NCBI RefSeq assembly: GCF_018449545.1
Contig: NZ_JAAVUR010000019.1
Coordinates: forward strand, 1-64,000
Direction of reading: 5' to 3'
DNA: 64,000 nt
From: Granulicella sp. dw_53
Lineage (GTDB): Bacteria > Acidobacteriota > Terriglobia > Terriglobales > Acidobacteriaceae
Below the pieces are notes generated by a model. That model made no database searches. It was not told the origin of the DNA and worked only from the letters and a program-made list of their open reading frames with translations. A program made the translations under genes and the position numbers. Below, piece by piece: positions 19,015 through 29,114 of the stretch (its first letter is position 1; every line of letters begins with the position of its first letter).

Positions 19015-19210
19015 CCTGACATTCTCGTCCTGTGCATCAGACGATCGACGGAGTGGCCGATAAAGTTCCCGTGATAACCACTTCGGTTACTATGCGCACA
19101 GAATGCGTCCACTCCAACTTTCGACGGATTCGCACTGTCGTCCAACCGGCGTACTGTGTTCCTCGGTAATGAATCCATCTCTCCCCGGCAAGCAATCTTC
19201 GAGGTCGTCA
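19015..19210. promoter_or_regulatory. Divergent promoter region between the GH35 and TonB-receptor genes
   Basis: The 196 bp between the two divergent starts must hold both promoters. An open frame extends from 19103 into the receptor, but the signal peptide begins only at 19211. No strong operator repeat is visible by eye. Confidence 0.4.
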
Positions 19211-22200
19211 ATGAAGCTGAATCTCTTTGCGCGCGCGGTGAACACTCTGCGTAGCTCCCTTTTCCTGTTCACCTTGATCGCGTTATGTGGCGCGCCCCTA
19301 CAGGCCCAGACCACAAATGCCTCGGTAAGCGGTACGGTCAACGACCCTAGCGGCGCCTCGATCGGCGGCGCTCAGGTAACGGCCCTGAATACAGGAACCG
19401 GCCTCACTCAGACGGCAGTGACGACCGAAGCAGGTACCTACACCCTCACCACCCTGCCCCCCGGCAGCTACACCGTTACTATCAGCCGGCAGGGATTTAC
19501 CACCAACGTTCAGACAGGTCTCCTCCTCACAGTTGGACAGGCTGCCACCCTCAAGGCCGTCCTCACCATCGGCGCAACCAGCGATACCGTGTCTGTGACT
19601 GCAGGCGGCAACGTCATTAATCAGAGCACCGCCGAACTCAGCGCCGTCGTCAACGAGCGCTCCATTAAAGAGCTTCCGCTCAACGGCCGTGATCCCTCCA
19701 GCCTCGTCCTTCTCGCCCCCGGCACCACCAACGTCCTTAGCAGCGGAGCAGGTGTTTTGCAGACCACCAACGCCTTTCCCAACGAGACAGGCGCATCGGC
19801 CAACGGTGGCCGCCAGGGCAGCACCTACTATCTCCTCGACGGCGTCCAAAATATGGATACCTACCTTTTGCTCGCAGCCCCATTTCCCAACGCCGACGCG
19901 ACGCAGGAATTTCGTGTCATCACCAATAACTTCGACGCACGCTACGGCTTCGCGCCCGGCGCAGTCGTCACCATCCAGACCAAGTCTGGGTCCAACCAGT
20001 TTCACGGCGGCCTCTTCGAATTCCTACGCAACAACGACCTAAACGCCGGCAACTATTTCACCCACGCCGTCGATCCCCTCAAGCGCAATCAATTCGGCGG
20101 CTATTTCGGTGGTCCCATCAAAAAGGACAAGCTCTTCTTCTTCGGCAACTACCAGGAGACCAAGGGCAGCACGTCCACCGGCACCAACACCACCTTCACT
20201 CCCACCGCAGCCATGCTGGCCGGCGACTTCAGCGCGGTCCCGCAGACTCTTGGCGCACCGTTCACTACCGTCGCCGGGAAGCGTAACCAGATCAATCCCG
20301 CCCAATTTGCGCCTGCCGCCGTCGCTCTCTCCGCGCTCGTTCCCCTCGGCCAGACCCCTTCAAGCGGACAGGTCAACTACGCCGGAGCCCCGCAGAAGTA
20401 CACCTACAAGGAAGCCACCGGCAGGGTTGATTACGAAATTAGCAAAAGCCAGCGGCTCGCCGTCCGCAGCTTCCTCGAGTTCCTCGATCAACCCGAGCAG
20501 ACGCTCAACGGAAACATCCTCAACAGCACCCTCGGCCTGCGCGGCAGGCTCTACAACGAGCTCATCACGCACACCTGGACCATCTCACCCACCTCCGTCA
20601 ATGTCCTCTCCGGCGCATGGCTTCAGAACGACTTCTTCTCCGCCGCCCACGTCACCAACAACCAGGGCCAGGCCGTTTGCCTCTCCCAGTTCATCAACGT
20701 CGTAGACCCCGCCGGCACCTGCTACCCCGAGGGCGGCATCCAGATTACCAATGGCTTCAACCAGCCTTACTCTGCACCTAATCTTGAAGATCGCCGCACC
20801 TGGACTATCAACGACGACTTCTCTAAGATCTTCGGCGAGCACACCCTCACCGTCGGCGGCAACGCGCTCCATCAGTACGCGAACGAAGTCGCTGCATATC
20901 CAGCCAACGCACGCGTCACTTTCAACGGCCAGTATTCCGGCTTTGGCCTCGCGGACTTCCTCCTCGGACGCGCTAGTGGCTTCCTCCAGGGCGGCGGCGA
21001 GACCCAGAACCAGACCGGCACTGTCCTCGGCATTTACGCTCAGGATGCATGGCGGATACGGCCTAACCTCACCCTCACTGGAGGCGTCCGTTGGGAGCCC
21101 AACCTCCCGCCGACAGTCAAGAATGGTCGAGGAGCAGCCTTCATCCCCGGCCAGCAAAGCACACGCTACCCCAACGCTCCCCTCGGCCTCGTCTTCCCCG
21201 GCGACAAGGGCGTTGATTCCTCCCTGCTGCCCCGCGACTACAACCAATTCGGTCCCCGCATCGGACTAGCATGGCAGCCCCACTCGCTCCAGAACACCGC
21301 CATCCGCGCCGCCTACGGCACCTTCTACTCGCCGCTGGAATACTCTATCTACAACCATACCGCCGACATCAGCCCCTTCAGCCCCACCTACGCCTTCAAC
21401 GGAACCGCCACCCAATTCATCCCTTTCCAGAACCCCTACACCTACATCAACTCCGGCACCGGGGGCGTCAGCCCCTTCCCGCCCTTCGCCTCCGCCGGTC
21501 AGAATCCTCCCTCCACTGCAGCCTTTCCTCCGGGCGTCGTCAGCGTCGGGGCCGTCTTCTCGCGAGACTTCAAACTCGGCACCACGCAGAGCTGGAATCT
21601 CTCCGTCGAGCAGCAGTTCGGCAACGACTTCGCCCTCCATCTCGCCTACGTCGGCAGCGAGTCCTATCATCAGGTCCTGCCTATCGATCTGAACCCCGGC
21701 ATCTACAATGCTCAGAACGCCACGCTCAGTGGATCGCGCACCACTTTCTCCGCCTTCGGACAGATTCTCCAGTCCAGCAGTGTCGGCACAGCAAGCTATA
21801 ACTCCCTCCAAGTAGGAGTTGAAAAGCGACTGTCGCACAACCTTCAGTTCCAGTCCAACTTCACATGGTCGCGTACACAGGACACCTTCTCCGGCAACAG
21901 TGTCTCCTTCGGCAATGCCTTGGCCAATCCCACGCCCGGCAGCCTGCGCTTTAACTACGGCAAATCCGACCTTAACATCCCGATCATCTCCGTCACCAAC
22001 TTCGTCTACAGCACGCCGTTGCTGGCCGGGCATAACGTCCTCCTCCGCCAGTCGCTCGGCGGATGGGAGATCAGCGGCATCTATACAATGCAATCCGGCT
22101 TGCCCTTTGGTATCTATGGTGGCAACGGCGGCAACGACTCTGGTGCGCAACAGTACGGCGATCGCGCCGACTTCGCACCTGGCAATGGTCCTGGCACCGC

Positions 22201-22534
22201 CTTAGGCCTTCGCCAGGGAGGCAGGGCGCAGCAGTTGGCCAAGTACTTCAACACGGCAGCCTTCACTACCAACGCACCCGGCACCTTCGGCAATACGCCC
22301 CGCAACATCTTCCAAGGACCCGGCATCAACACCGCAGATCTCGGTCTTATGAAGAACTTGGCTTACCGTGAGCGGTATAGGGTGCAGTTCCGCTGGGAGA
22401 TGTTCAACGCCTTCAACCGCCCTAGCTTCGCCAACCCCAACAACGATCCCTCCAGCGGCAACTTCGGACAGATCACCACCATCGGACCCATCGCTCCGAG
22501 GCTCATGCAGGCCGCCCTCAAACTCACTTTTTAA
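19211..22534 (+). CDS. Oar-like TonB-dependent outer-membrane receptor
   Basis: 1107 residues from the ATG at 19211 (GAGG upstream), preferred because it opens a signal peptide ending PLQAQ. A carboxypeptidase-regulatory-like domain (about 30-115) begins ASVSGTVNDPSGASIGGAQV. The plug follows (NGRDPSSLVLLAPGT, QGSTYYLLDGVQNMDTY) and then the barrel, with FFGNYQETKG, the late NAFNRPSFANPNND phrase and the terminal LMQAALKLTF. These large receptors import oligosaccharides or other ligands with TonB energy. The GH35 neighbour suggests a galactose-containing plant glycan. Several long minus-strand frames inside the gene are shadows. Confidence 0.92.
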   Translation: MKLNLFARAVNTLRSSLFLFTLIALCGAPLQAQTTNASVSGTVNDPSGASIGGAQVTALNTGTGLTQTAVTTEAGTYTLTTLPPGSYTVTISRQGFTTNVQTGLLLTVGQAATLKAVLTIGATSDTVSVTAGGNVINQSTAELSAVVNERSIKELPLNGRDPSSLVLLAPGTTNVLSSGAGVLQTTNAFPNETGASANGGRQGSTYYLLDGVQNMDTYLLLAAPFPNADATQEFRVITNNFDARYGFAPGAVVTIQTKSGSNQFHGGLFEFLRNNDLNAGNYFTHAVDPLKRNQFGGYFGGPIKKDKLFFFGNYQETKGSTSTGTNTTFTPTAAMLAGDFSAVPQTLGAPFTTVAGKRNQINPAQFAPAAVALSALVPLGQTPSSGQVNYAGAPQKYTYKEATGRVDYEISKSQRLAVRSFLEFLDQPEQTLNGNILNSTLGLRGRLYNELITHTWTISPTSVNVLSGAWLQNDFFSAAHVTNNQGQAVCLSQFINVVDPAGTCYPEGGIQITNGFNQPYSAPNLEDRRTWTINDDFSKIFGEHTLTVGGNALHQYANEVAAYPANARVTFNGQYSGFGLADFLLGRASGFLQGGGETQNQTGTVLGIYAQDAWRIRPNLTLTGGVRWEPNLPPTVKNGRGAAFIPGQQSTRYPNAPLGLVFPGDKGVDSSLLPRDYNQFGPRIGLAWQPHSLQNTAIRAAYGTFYSPLEYSIYNHTADISPFSPTYAFNGTATQFIPFQNPYTYINSGTGGVSPFPPFASAGQNPPSTAAFPPGVVSVGAVFSRDFKLGTTQSWNLSVEQQFGNDFALHLAYVGSESYHQVLPIDLNPGIYNAQNATLSGSRTTFSAFGQILQSSSVGTASYNSLQVGVEKRLSHNLQFQSNFTWSRTQDTFSGNSVSFGNALANPTPGSLRFNYGKSDLNIPIISVTNFVYSTPLLAGHNVLLRQSLGGWEISGIYTMQSGLPFGIYGGNGGNDSGAQQYGDRADFAPGNGPGTALGLRQGGRAQQLAKYFNTAAFTTNAPGTFGNTPRNIFQGPGINTADLGLMKNLAYRERYRVQFRWEMFNAFNRPSFANPNNDPSSGNFGQITTIGPIAPRLMQAALKLTF

Positions 22535-22870
22535 CTCGATCAATGCATACAAGACACAGCTCCGCGTGTTCGCAGGAGTCTTAGCGCTTCTAACGTAGCT
22601 CTGAAGAAAGCCAAACAACGAAACGTGAAACCGTAGTCCTTTGCATCGGCTGATCTCCCGAATTTGGATAATTGCCCTCCCGCAAGCGGGACCATGCATT
22701 GGTGAAGAAGCATTCCTTAGATCGAACTCTGCTGAATCGATCACTTGATTAGGTCAGCTCAATTCTTAGGTTGTCTTCCATTTTGTTCTCGGTTTTTCAA
22801 ATTCAGAGTTGGATCGCAATGTGGCGTAGATATTTGAGCGCTATTTGCGTAAGTGTTCGGACACTCGAGT
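22535..22870. other. Intergenic, no gene recognised
   Basis: This follows the receptor. It contains no recognisable gene and no strong hairpin terminator. Confidence 0.4.
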
Positions 22871-23222
22871 TCAGCCTTGTCCGATGACGAGACTGTTTTT
22901 TGCTGTGGTGACAATCTCTTTAGAGACTATCTCAGACCGATTGGCCTTGAGGATGCGCTCGACTTGGGTTAGAAGGCGGGTCAGCAGCCGGAAATTCCGC
23001 CGCTCATCCGGATCAGGGTGGCGATCACGTCGGGCGCGAGCACTACGTCAGGAAGTCTCACTCCAGCCGGTAACCACAGTTCGTTCAGAAGTCTGGTCAT
23101 CTGTGTTTCGTCCAGGGGATGGAACTCATGGACGAAGCCGATCCGTGAATAAAACTGAGGGAAGCGAGCGACTCCCTTTTCGATGCCGGGCATTCCGATC
23201 AGCACCATGCCGATACCCTCTG
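22871..23222 (-). pseudogene. C-terminal fragment of an AAA ATPase of mobile-element type (TniB/ExeA-like)
   Basis: On the minus strand: GMVLIGMPGIEKGVARFPQF, YSRIGFVHEFHPLDE, TLIRMSGG, then a one-base shift near 22985, then NFRLLTRLLTQVERILKANR, TAKNSLVIGQG and a stop at 22871-22873. This is the sensor-2/C-terminal half of an AAA+ ATPase typical of transposition helpers. The Walker A part is gone, and the fragment butts directly against a relaxase remnant at about 23222. A second copy of the same C-terminus lies at 58595-58766. The exact family is inferred from memory of the motif and not proven. Confidence 0.6.
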
Positions 23223-23835
23223 GCCTTGGGCAAGATGTGATTGCAAAGTCCTGGTCTTGATCACGGCCTCAACGAGCTTCTGCGCGGCCCTCCATGTGGG
23301 CGCAAAACCCTCCACGGTATATCCAGCTCTCTCCCCACCCTCGCGCACGACTGCCAGCGTCGTGTCTTGCTCCCGCCCGCGACTTCATCCAAACCGACAA
23401 TCTCTTCGCGCGAGAGAAAGATTTCATCGACAGCGCGGAACTGGCTAGCGTTCAACTCCGGGTGGCGGTCCTCCGTTGCAATCCGGATACTCGGAGAAAC
23501 CAGCATCGGGTCCTCGAAACGGCGCCGGTTTCCCGCCTACATGTGGGCGATGGTCTCGCGTTCCATGCGCAGCATCGCGGCGGTCGTGCACTGAGGGCCC
23601 GTCCCGACGTTCTCAAATATGGCTAAACTCCCCTGCTTGCGCTCTACGCTCGAACTCCTCCCGCACTTGGCTGGAAGTCGCCTGGCCCATGCCACGGTCA
23701 AGGGCTGCTGCCAGTATGTCTTTTTCGCAGGCACGGCATGTTGCGCCTGACTCACGCCTCGTTCCGGTTCCCGGATCTGCTGCTGTCCCTGTTCCTTGGC
23801 TCGGGCGATGATGCGGTCGGCATCTTGCTGACCTT
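23223..23835 (-). pseudogene. MobF-type relaxase/helicase (TraI/TrwC-like) remnant
   Basis: Minus-strand frames, broken several times, spell the helicase section of MobF relaxases: ATSSQVREEFERRAQAGEF, MLRMERETIAHM, RHPELNASQFRAVDEIFLSR, a degraded Walker A (VGLDEVAGGSKT, normally G-x-A-G-x-G-K-T) and TLQSHLAQGQR. MobF proteins nick and unwind DNA for conjugation. The N-terminal relaxase domain with its catalytic tyrosines is not seen. A piece matching the C-terminal part lies at 30453-30730 on the same strand, so a conjugative element probably once occupied this area. Confidence 0.65.
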
Positions 23836-24007
23836 CGTATCTGTTTGAAGATAGAGCTCGCCACCGTGTAGGGGTCGCCTTCGAAGGCCGCTTCAGTGCG
23901 TAAATTGATGACGACAACGCGTTTGTTGTTACCAATGCCGATTGGCAAATAGAAGACATGATTTCCGTCAGTTCCGCGTCTAACCTTCGGCTGTGTATCG
24001 TCTCTTC

Positions 24008-25190
24008 ATGGCCACTTCGAATTTCAGATTCTGGGTTTCAGCCTTGCTCACTTGCTGTCTCATCTTCGCCCATGTGGCGCAGGCGCAGTCAGCCTTTACC
24101 GACTACACCATGCCAGACTCCGGGCAGGTAACCATCCCGGCCGAAGGTGGTCTCACCTTCCAAATGAAGGTGAATGGTCAAGGTCCCTTCGCCACAGTGT
24201 TCGACATCGGTGCAGTCAACGTCATCAGTGCAAACTTCGCGACGCAACTCGGTCTCAAGATGAACGACAATTCCATTGACTTCGGAGCGATCGGCGGCGG
24301 GGTCAAGGTCCATACGACAAAAATCGACACTCAGGATTGGGGACCTTATCGTCCACAATCAGACCTTCTACGTCCTTGAGATACCTTCAAGCCAGGGCAT
24401 TCCACAGATGCTCGTGGGCTGGGAGTTTCTTCAGCGCTTCGCCGTGCGCATGGACTTTCAGCGCAACGAACTAACCTTTTACGCCCTGCCGCATTTCACC
24501 TACGTCGGCAGTGGCGCAGCCGTCCCACTCATCCTGAACAAGCACGGTAACGGCATCTATCTCGACGCAAAGGTTGACGGTATCCGCGGCCGCCTCCAAC
24601 TCGACTCAGGAAACGAGACCGGCCTCTTTCTGAACGCAGCTTTTGTGGATAAGCATCATCTGCCGGGATTACTGCACGCCACTTTGCGAGGCTATAACGG
24701 CAAGGGCCTCGGTGGCGATGCGCCCGAAGCATGGTTCGCGCGCCTTCACACCCTGGATCTCGGCAGTATCATTCTGCGTAATCCCGTCGTCAGGCTGCTG
24801 ACCGCGAAAGACAATTATGTCCAGAAGCTGGCGGGCAACATCGGCCAAAGCACCCTGAAACACTTCGCTGTCACCGTCGATTGCCGCCACCGTGTGATGT
24901 ATCTCGAAAAACTTCCTGGCTGGGACACGCGAGAACTCTTCAACCGCGCCGGCCTAATCTACGACGATCTGCCCGGTGGCGACGAGGTGAAGACTGTCTT
25001 CCCCGGCAGCCCGGCGGAGTCCTCAGGCCTCAAGCGCGGAGATCTCATCACAGCCATCAACGGAGCCAAACCAGCAGATAACTTAAACGATCCTGCTTTC
25101 ATACAGCCTACTGGTACGTTGTTGCACCTGACGGTGCGCCGCGATGGCGTCGAACACAACTACGACGTCACCTTGAGCGACGTGCTCTGA
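24008..25190 (+). pseudogene. Retroviral-type aspartic protease with PDZ domain, frameshifted
   Basis: The protein begins MATSNFRFWVSALLTCC with a signal peptide ending VAQAQS. The first lobe reads FATVFDIGAVNVISANFATQ, where the catalytic Asp-Thr-Gly is Asp66-Ile67-Gly68. Near 24330 the frame shifts (VHTTKID, then LRIGDLIVHNQTF). The second frame carries the second lobe (GRLQLDSGNETGLF) and a C-terminal PDZ domain (VFPGSPAESSGLKRGDLITA) up to the stop at 25190. Such periplasmic two-lobe proteases are common in Acidobacteriota. Loss of the catalytic Thr plus a frameshift suggest decay, though a sequencing slip could explain the shift alone. Confidence 0.8.
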
Positions 25191-25350
25191 TGCAAAATAG
25201 CTGTGGTACTCAAAAGTCGGCTTATCTTGAGTAATCGCCTCGGACTCCGCATCCGGCGTCCCTGCCGCGACGAGAGTTTCTCGGACTGACACCGGCGCTG
25301 GCGCCAAGATATCCTCTCGCAGGGCTGGTATCAGCAAATGGGGTCCGTGT

Positions 25351-26913
25351 ATGCTGGTGCTCGTGCCGAATCCAAACGAAGACTTGCTCCCTTTGAACGC
25401 CTCTGAGACTGCGCCCTCGCGTGTCGACCGCCGTGAATTTATCAAAACCAGTTTTCTCGCCGCCGGTGCCCTCGCCTTCGGCGTGCCTGCAGTTGTGCGC
25501 GGGCAGAATCTCAACAGCAAACTGAACATCGCCTGCATCGGCATCGGCGGAAAAGGCCGCAGCGATACCGATGCCTGCGTCGGTGAGAATATCGTTGCGA
25601 TGTGCGATGTGGATTCAGGTTCCGCGGCCTATGAGACGCAGACAAAGAAATATCCGAGCGCGAAGTTCTACAAGGACTTCCGCCAAATGCTCGATCAAAT
25701 GAGCAATCAGATCGATGCGGTGACAATCTCCACGCCGGATCACATGCACGCCATTGTGGCATCGGCGGCAATGAAGAGGAACAAAGCGGTCTTCTGCCAG
25801 AAGCCGCTGACGCAAACGATCTATGAAGCGCGCTACTTGCGTAATATGGCCCACGACCATAAGTTAGTGACGCAGATGGGCAATCAGGGCAGTGCCTCGG
25901 ACGGTCTTCGCCGTGCGGTGGAGACGATTCAGGACGGTCTCATCGGACAGGTGCATGAAGTCCATGTCTGGACAAACCGTCCGGTCTGGTTACAGGCAAT
26001 GGAACGTCCCGCTGGAGAAGACCCCGTCCCTGCAACGTTAGATTGGGATGCCTGGATTGGCCCAGCTCCGACGCGGCCCTATGTCGGCAGCCGGAACCCT
26101 AAGGATAAAAATGGAATTTACGAGCCATTTAACTGGCGCGGCTGGCAGGATTTCGGTACCGGCGCGCTGGGCGATATGGCCTGCCACACGGTCAATATGC
26201 CCTTTCGTGCTCTGGATCTCGATTCCCCCACAGAGATCGAAGCCATGCCTTTCGGCCAGATGAACAAGGAGTCCTTTCCTGTCGGCTCCAAAATCCGGTT
26301 TGCCTTTCCTAAACGCGATGGCCGCATTCCCCTTGAGCATCCGCATCTCTTCCACCATTACAAAAAAATCGAGCACGACCCGATGACACTCTGGTGGTAC
26401 GACGGCGGCGAGCCTGACTCCACAGCCCGTGGCGGCCATGACCTAACCAACAAGCCGCCTGTAGAACTCACCGCCGATATCATTGCGCTGCAAGGCAAAC
26501 TTCCCGACAGCGGCTGCCTGCTCGTTGGCGAAGGAGGCACGGTCTTTTCACCGGACGATTACGGGACCAATTTCTTCGTCAAGCTGAAGGGCGAGAAAGA
26601 ATTCGTTAACTACCTCAAGCATCCGGCCATGGCGCAATATCCGGAGCGTATCACGCGCAACCACCATGCCGGGAACCTCGTGCAGGCTCATGCGCTGGAA
26701 TGGCTTGATGCCATCAAGGCGAACAAGCCGGAGATGTGCTACTCGCGCTTTGATATCGGCGCGCGCCTTGTAGAGATCATGCTGCTGGGCTGCGTGTCCT
26801 TGCGCGTTGGCCAGAAGATCGAATGGGACGGACCGAAGATGGTTGCAAAAAACTGTCCTCAGGCTGCGCAGTACATACGGCGGCAGGACCGCACCGGTTG
26901 GGCACTTTCTTGA
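25351..26913 (+). CDS. Gfo/Idh/MocA-family oxidoreductase, Tat-exported
   Basis: 520 residues with a twin-arginine signal (RREFIKTSFLAAGALAFG at about 28-45). A Rossmann fold follows, starting LNIACIGIGGKGRSDTD, with ISTPDHMHA and the CQKPL motif, the family's E-K-P-like catalytic/NAD-binding loop. The C-terminal Gfo/Idh/MocA substrate domain contains DFGTGALGDMACHT. Exported members of the family use tightly bound NAD(P) to oxidise or epimerise sugars and inositols, or to cleave glycosidic bonds through a keto intermediate. The substrate is unknown. No strong ribosome binding site is visible before the ATG at 25351. It is the only long intact gene in the 22.8-31 kb accessory stretch. Confidence 0.88.
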   Translation: MLVLVPNPNEDLLPLNASETAPSRVDRREFIKTSFLAAGALAFGVPAVVRGQNLNSKLNIACIGIGGKGRSDTDACVGENIVAMCDVDSGSAAYETQTKKYPSAKFYKDFRQMLDQMSNQIDAVTISTPDHMHAIVASAAMKRNKAVFCQKPLTQTIYEARYLRNMAHDHKLVTQMGNQGSASDGLRRAVETIQDGLIGQVHEVHVWTNRPVWLQAMERPAGEDPVPATLDWDAWIGPAPTRPYVGSRNPKDKNGIYEPFNWRGWQDFGTGALGDMACHTVNMPFRALDLDSPTEIEAMPFGQMNKESFPVGSKIRFAFPKRDGRIPLEHPHLFHHYKKIEHDPMTLWWYDGGEPDSTARGGHDLTNKPPVELTADIIALQGKLPDSGCLLVGEGGTVFSPDDYGTNFFVKLKGEKEFVNYLKHPAMAQYPERITRNHHAGNLVQAHALEWLDAIKANKPEMCYSRFDIGARLVEIMLLGCVSLRVGQKIEWDGPKMVAKNCPQAAQYIRRQDRTGWALS

Positions 26914-27606
26914 TCCAGCCATCCTCTGCAAAACCGAACATACATTCAACCTGACGATTAAGTTCGAAATTAGATGGGGCTGCATGTAGGGTTTTGAATT
27001 TCCAATGTGCGCGCCAGGACATCTGGGAAGTAGGTAGTTGCTTCGAAAAGAGACGGGATTCTGTGGGCGAGATCCAGGTCGCCGACGAGAGCAGCGTTTT
27101 GCTCATTTATCTAAAACAGGGGATCCCCGCACCACCGAAATCAATGGAGAGAACCTGGGCCCTGGAATGGTCGTTCTGGACGACTCTGCAGACGAGGACC
27201 CTAAACGGTTCTCCGAAACACTTCATGTGACCCCAAAGGGACTAGAGCTTTGAGCGTTTAAGCGTCGACGATACTAACAACCGTTAAAGGCCTAAGGCTA
27301 ACGCCCAATTCCCACCCGCTAAATCTCTAAATAATCTATATCCATGGCTGACGACCTCTTCCGGAAAGACCCCTGCAATCAATACGACACTCTGGCGAGT
27401 ACGGCAACATCGAACATGGGAGCATTGGGAATTGTAGGTGGTGGCTAGTATAGACGTAATAAGCTGTCGGCATGGGGCGTGGCTGTTCAGTTCAGGTACA
27501 AGGGCTTCCATTCAGCCTAACCGCAACCCATAATGTAGATTCCCGCGAACTTCTAGTTGCCAAATTCATCTTCAGATAGCGATATCGTTGGCAGCGATGC
27601 TCGCAG
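26914..27606. other. Non-coding stretch, no gene recognised
   Basis: Several overlapping open frames of 60-110 codons occur, on both strands, but none has a recognised domain or a good ribosome binding site. The region links the Gfo/Idh/MocA gene with a series of small genes. Confidence 0.4.
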
Positions 27607-28020
27607 GTGTCTCCCCGGCGTTGGCAGGTTGTTAGAGGCGGATCTCGAAAGAGCCTTGCATTGGTAGTTTCGAATATTGCCGTTGTCCAAAGTGAGTATT
27701 CGCGAGAACAGCAGCGCGTTGCCAACCAACTCTGTAGAGTTGCAGCCAATAAAATGCGCGAAGCAAAGTTTAGGGCTAGGCGTATCTCGAACATCGTTAC
27801 GCCCACCGTTGTGAACATAATACAAATGCCGTACTCACAGGGACGCGTATACAACAATTCAACCGACAATTCAACCACGAATGTTGCTATCTCTTCTGTA
27901 ACACTTGACGATATAGATCGTCTTTCTGCGGGCGTAGCCCAATTGGAACAAGTTGCCCGGGAGCTGCGTCAAGCTTCCCCAATAAGAAAACAATGGCAGA
28001 AAAGCTGCGACGCTGGCTGA
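27607..28020 (+). CDS. Hypothetical protein, doubtful
   Basis: 137 codons. The first part is basic (REQQRVANQLCRVAANKMRE). The middle is rich in Asn/Ser/Thr (VYNNSTDNSTTNVAISSVTL) and the end is a predicted short coiled coil (DDIDRLSAGVAQLEQVAREL). No family recognised and no good ribosome binding site. A minus-strand frame overlaps its end. It may be a real accessory gene starting further inside, or chance. Confidence 0.25.
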   Translation: MSPRRWQVVRGGSRKSLALVVSNIAVVQSEYSREQQRVANQLCRVAANKMREAKFRARRISNIVTPTVVNIIQMPYSQGRVYNNSTDNSTTNVAISSVTLDDIDRLSAGVAQLEQVARELRQASPIRKQWQKSCDAG

Positions 28021-28189
28021 GTTTGGCGAGTGCGGTAGAGGGACTTTCCGAGAAGTTGTACCAATGTCTCCCTGCAATTGAACATTTCTTGAAAAATCCG
28101 GGACGGTGAGCTTTGTCCTATTTCCCAAGTTGGATGTTATGGACTCCTTAGCCGCGAGGTTATTACAGTCGTGTTCTATACTGCCCGGC

Positions 28190-28426
28190 ATGGATACACG
28201 TCTACTCATCGTCCCCTCAGCAGAAGGTTTCAGAGTTCACGTATTGGCTGTAGACAAGCCAGCTCGAAGTTGGTCGAAGGTTTACCGAACCAAGTCATTC
28301 TGCATATCTGAACTTCTGTGTGCCGAACTGATCAGCGCCGAAAAATCGGAGGAAGCGCTATCAGTGGATTTCAATCCCAATTGCACAATGCTGATCTTTA
28401 AGAAGGAAGTCCACTTAGATGTATGA
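28190..28426 (+). CDS. Small hypothetical protein (78 aa)
   Basis: The frame is open from 28106. I prefer the ATG at 28190 (MDTRLLIVPSAEGFRVHVLA), which begins a compact alternating beta-like sequence ending LIFKKEVHLDV. No family recognised. It sits among other tiny genes (KH-domain protein, degenerate receiver) in the accessory stretch. Confidence 0.35.
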   Translation: MDTRLLIVPSAEGFRVHVLAVDKPARSWSKVYRTKSFCISELLCAELISAEKSEEALSVDFNPNCTMLIFKKEVHLDV

Positions 28427-28541
28427 GGGCGATTGGATTTGTGGAGCAGAAAATAAAAAGGGTGAACTAGAGCAGACCGTCAGCTTGGTGACCAAAGCAG
28501 GATGCCCAAAACAAATACTCTCGCGTTAAGGCTGACAGCTA

Positions 28542-28817
28542 TCAAACTGCATTCTCCCGAGGAGTTTGTTGCCCCTCAATTTCCAAGCTAAGCTTCAGGT
28601 TTTTCACCATGCCGACTTCCACTAGGAGTTGTCGAAGCGCCTCAGCAGTACTCCCTCGCCTTCCGATCAGTTTTTCTGTGTCAACCGGATTGACCGTTAT
28701 GGATAAATTGAAACCATCTGAAGTGGGTACTACCTTCACAAAAACGTCCTTTGGGTAATCCACCAGCATCTGGATTAGGCTATTCATCCAGTCCACGATT
28801 ATTTGAATGTCATTCAT
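28542..28817 (-). CDS. Small KH-domain RNA-binding protein (KhpA-like)
   Basis: 91 residues from the ATG at 28817 (a GTG at 28832 is also possible). It reads DWMNSLIQMLVDYPKDVFVK, then VNPVDTEKLIGRRGSTAEAL and RQLLVEVG. This matches KhpA-type single KH proteins, with the RNA-binding G-x-x-G loop (GRRG) and the helix after it. KhpA binds many RNAs and usually sits beside rpsP in the core genome. Here it lies alone in an accessory region and is divergent in sequence, so it is probably an additional copy with a special role. Confidence 0.7.
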   Translation of the reverse strand: MNDIQIIVDWMNSLIQMLVDYPKDVFVKVVPTSDGFNLSITVNPVDTEKLIGRRGSTAEALRQLLVEVGMVKNLKLSLEIEGQQTPRENAV

Positions 28818-28999
28818 CGGGGATTGGAGCACTAAATGATAAGGCGGGTTTTACTGCTCCAGCCTATATTTGTCCCGTTCCATATTGGGAATGCTCCCGC
28901 TCTCGTCTTCGCCTTTCCCCCTCCACCAGCATTTTCGCTTATTATTCGCCTATAGGCGGAAAGAGCGGCCCAGGCATCTCCACGGGCGAGGTGAGAACA

Positions 29000-29110
29000 A
29001 TGCAGACCTATATTGTCGAGAGATTGAGAAAGGGTGAGACCGTGGAATTTCCGAATCGTTATGACTTCAATCCAGTCAGGGGTGGATTTGGTGGGATCTT
29101 CGGAGACTGA
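29000..29110 (+). CDS. Very small ORF with a strong ribosome binding site (36 aa)
   Basis: GAGGTGAG (28988-28995) lies 4 bases before the ATG at 29000, one of the best ribosome binding sites in this region. The product starts MQTYIVERLRKGETVEFPNR and ends GGFGGIFGD. It is charged with a glycine-rich tail. No family recognised. A longer minus-strand frame (28832-29137) overlaps it but lacks a comparable start. Confidence 0.4.
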   Translation: MQTYIVERLRKGETVEFPNRYDFNPVRGGFGGIFGD

Positions 29111-29114
29111 AGTG

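Noticed and set aside
21266..22150. Long minus-strand frames inside the TonB receptor (also 19298-20005, 20585-21247)
   Set aside because: Gly/Ala/Glu-rich antisense shadows without a start signal or domain.
26994..27253. Two plus-strand open frames behind the Gfo/Idh/MocA gene
   Set aside because: They overlap each other in different frames and neither resembles a protein family.
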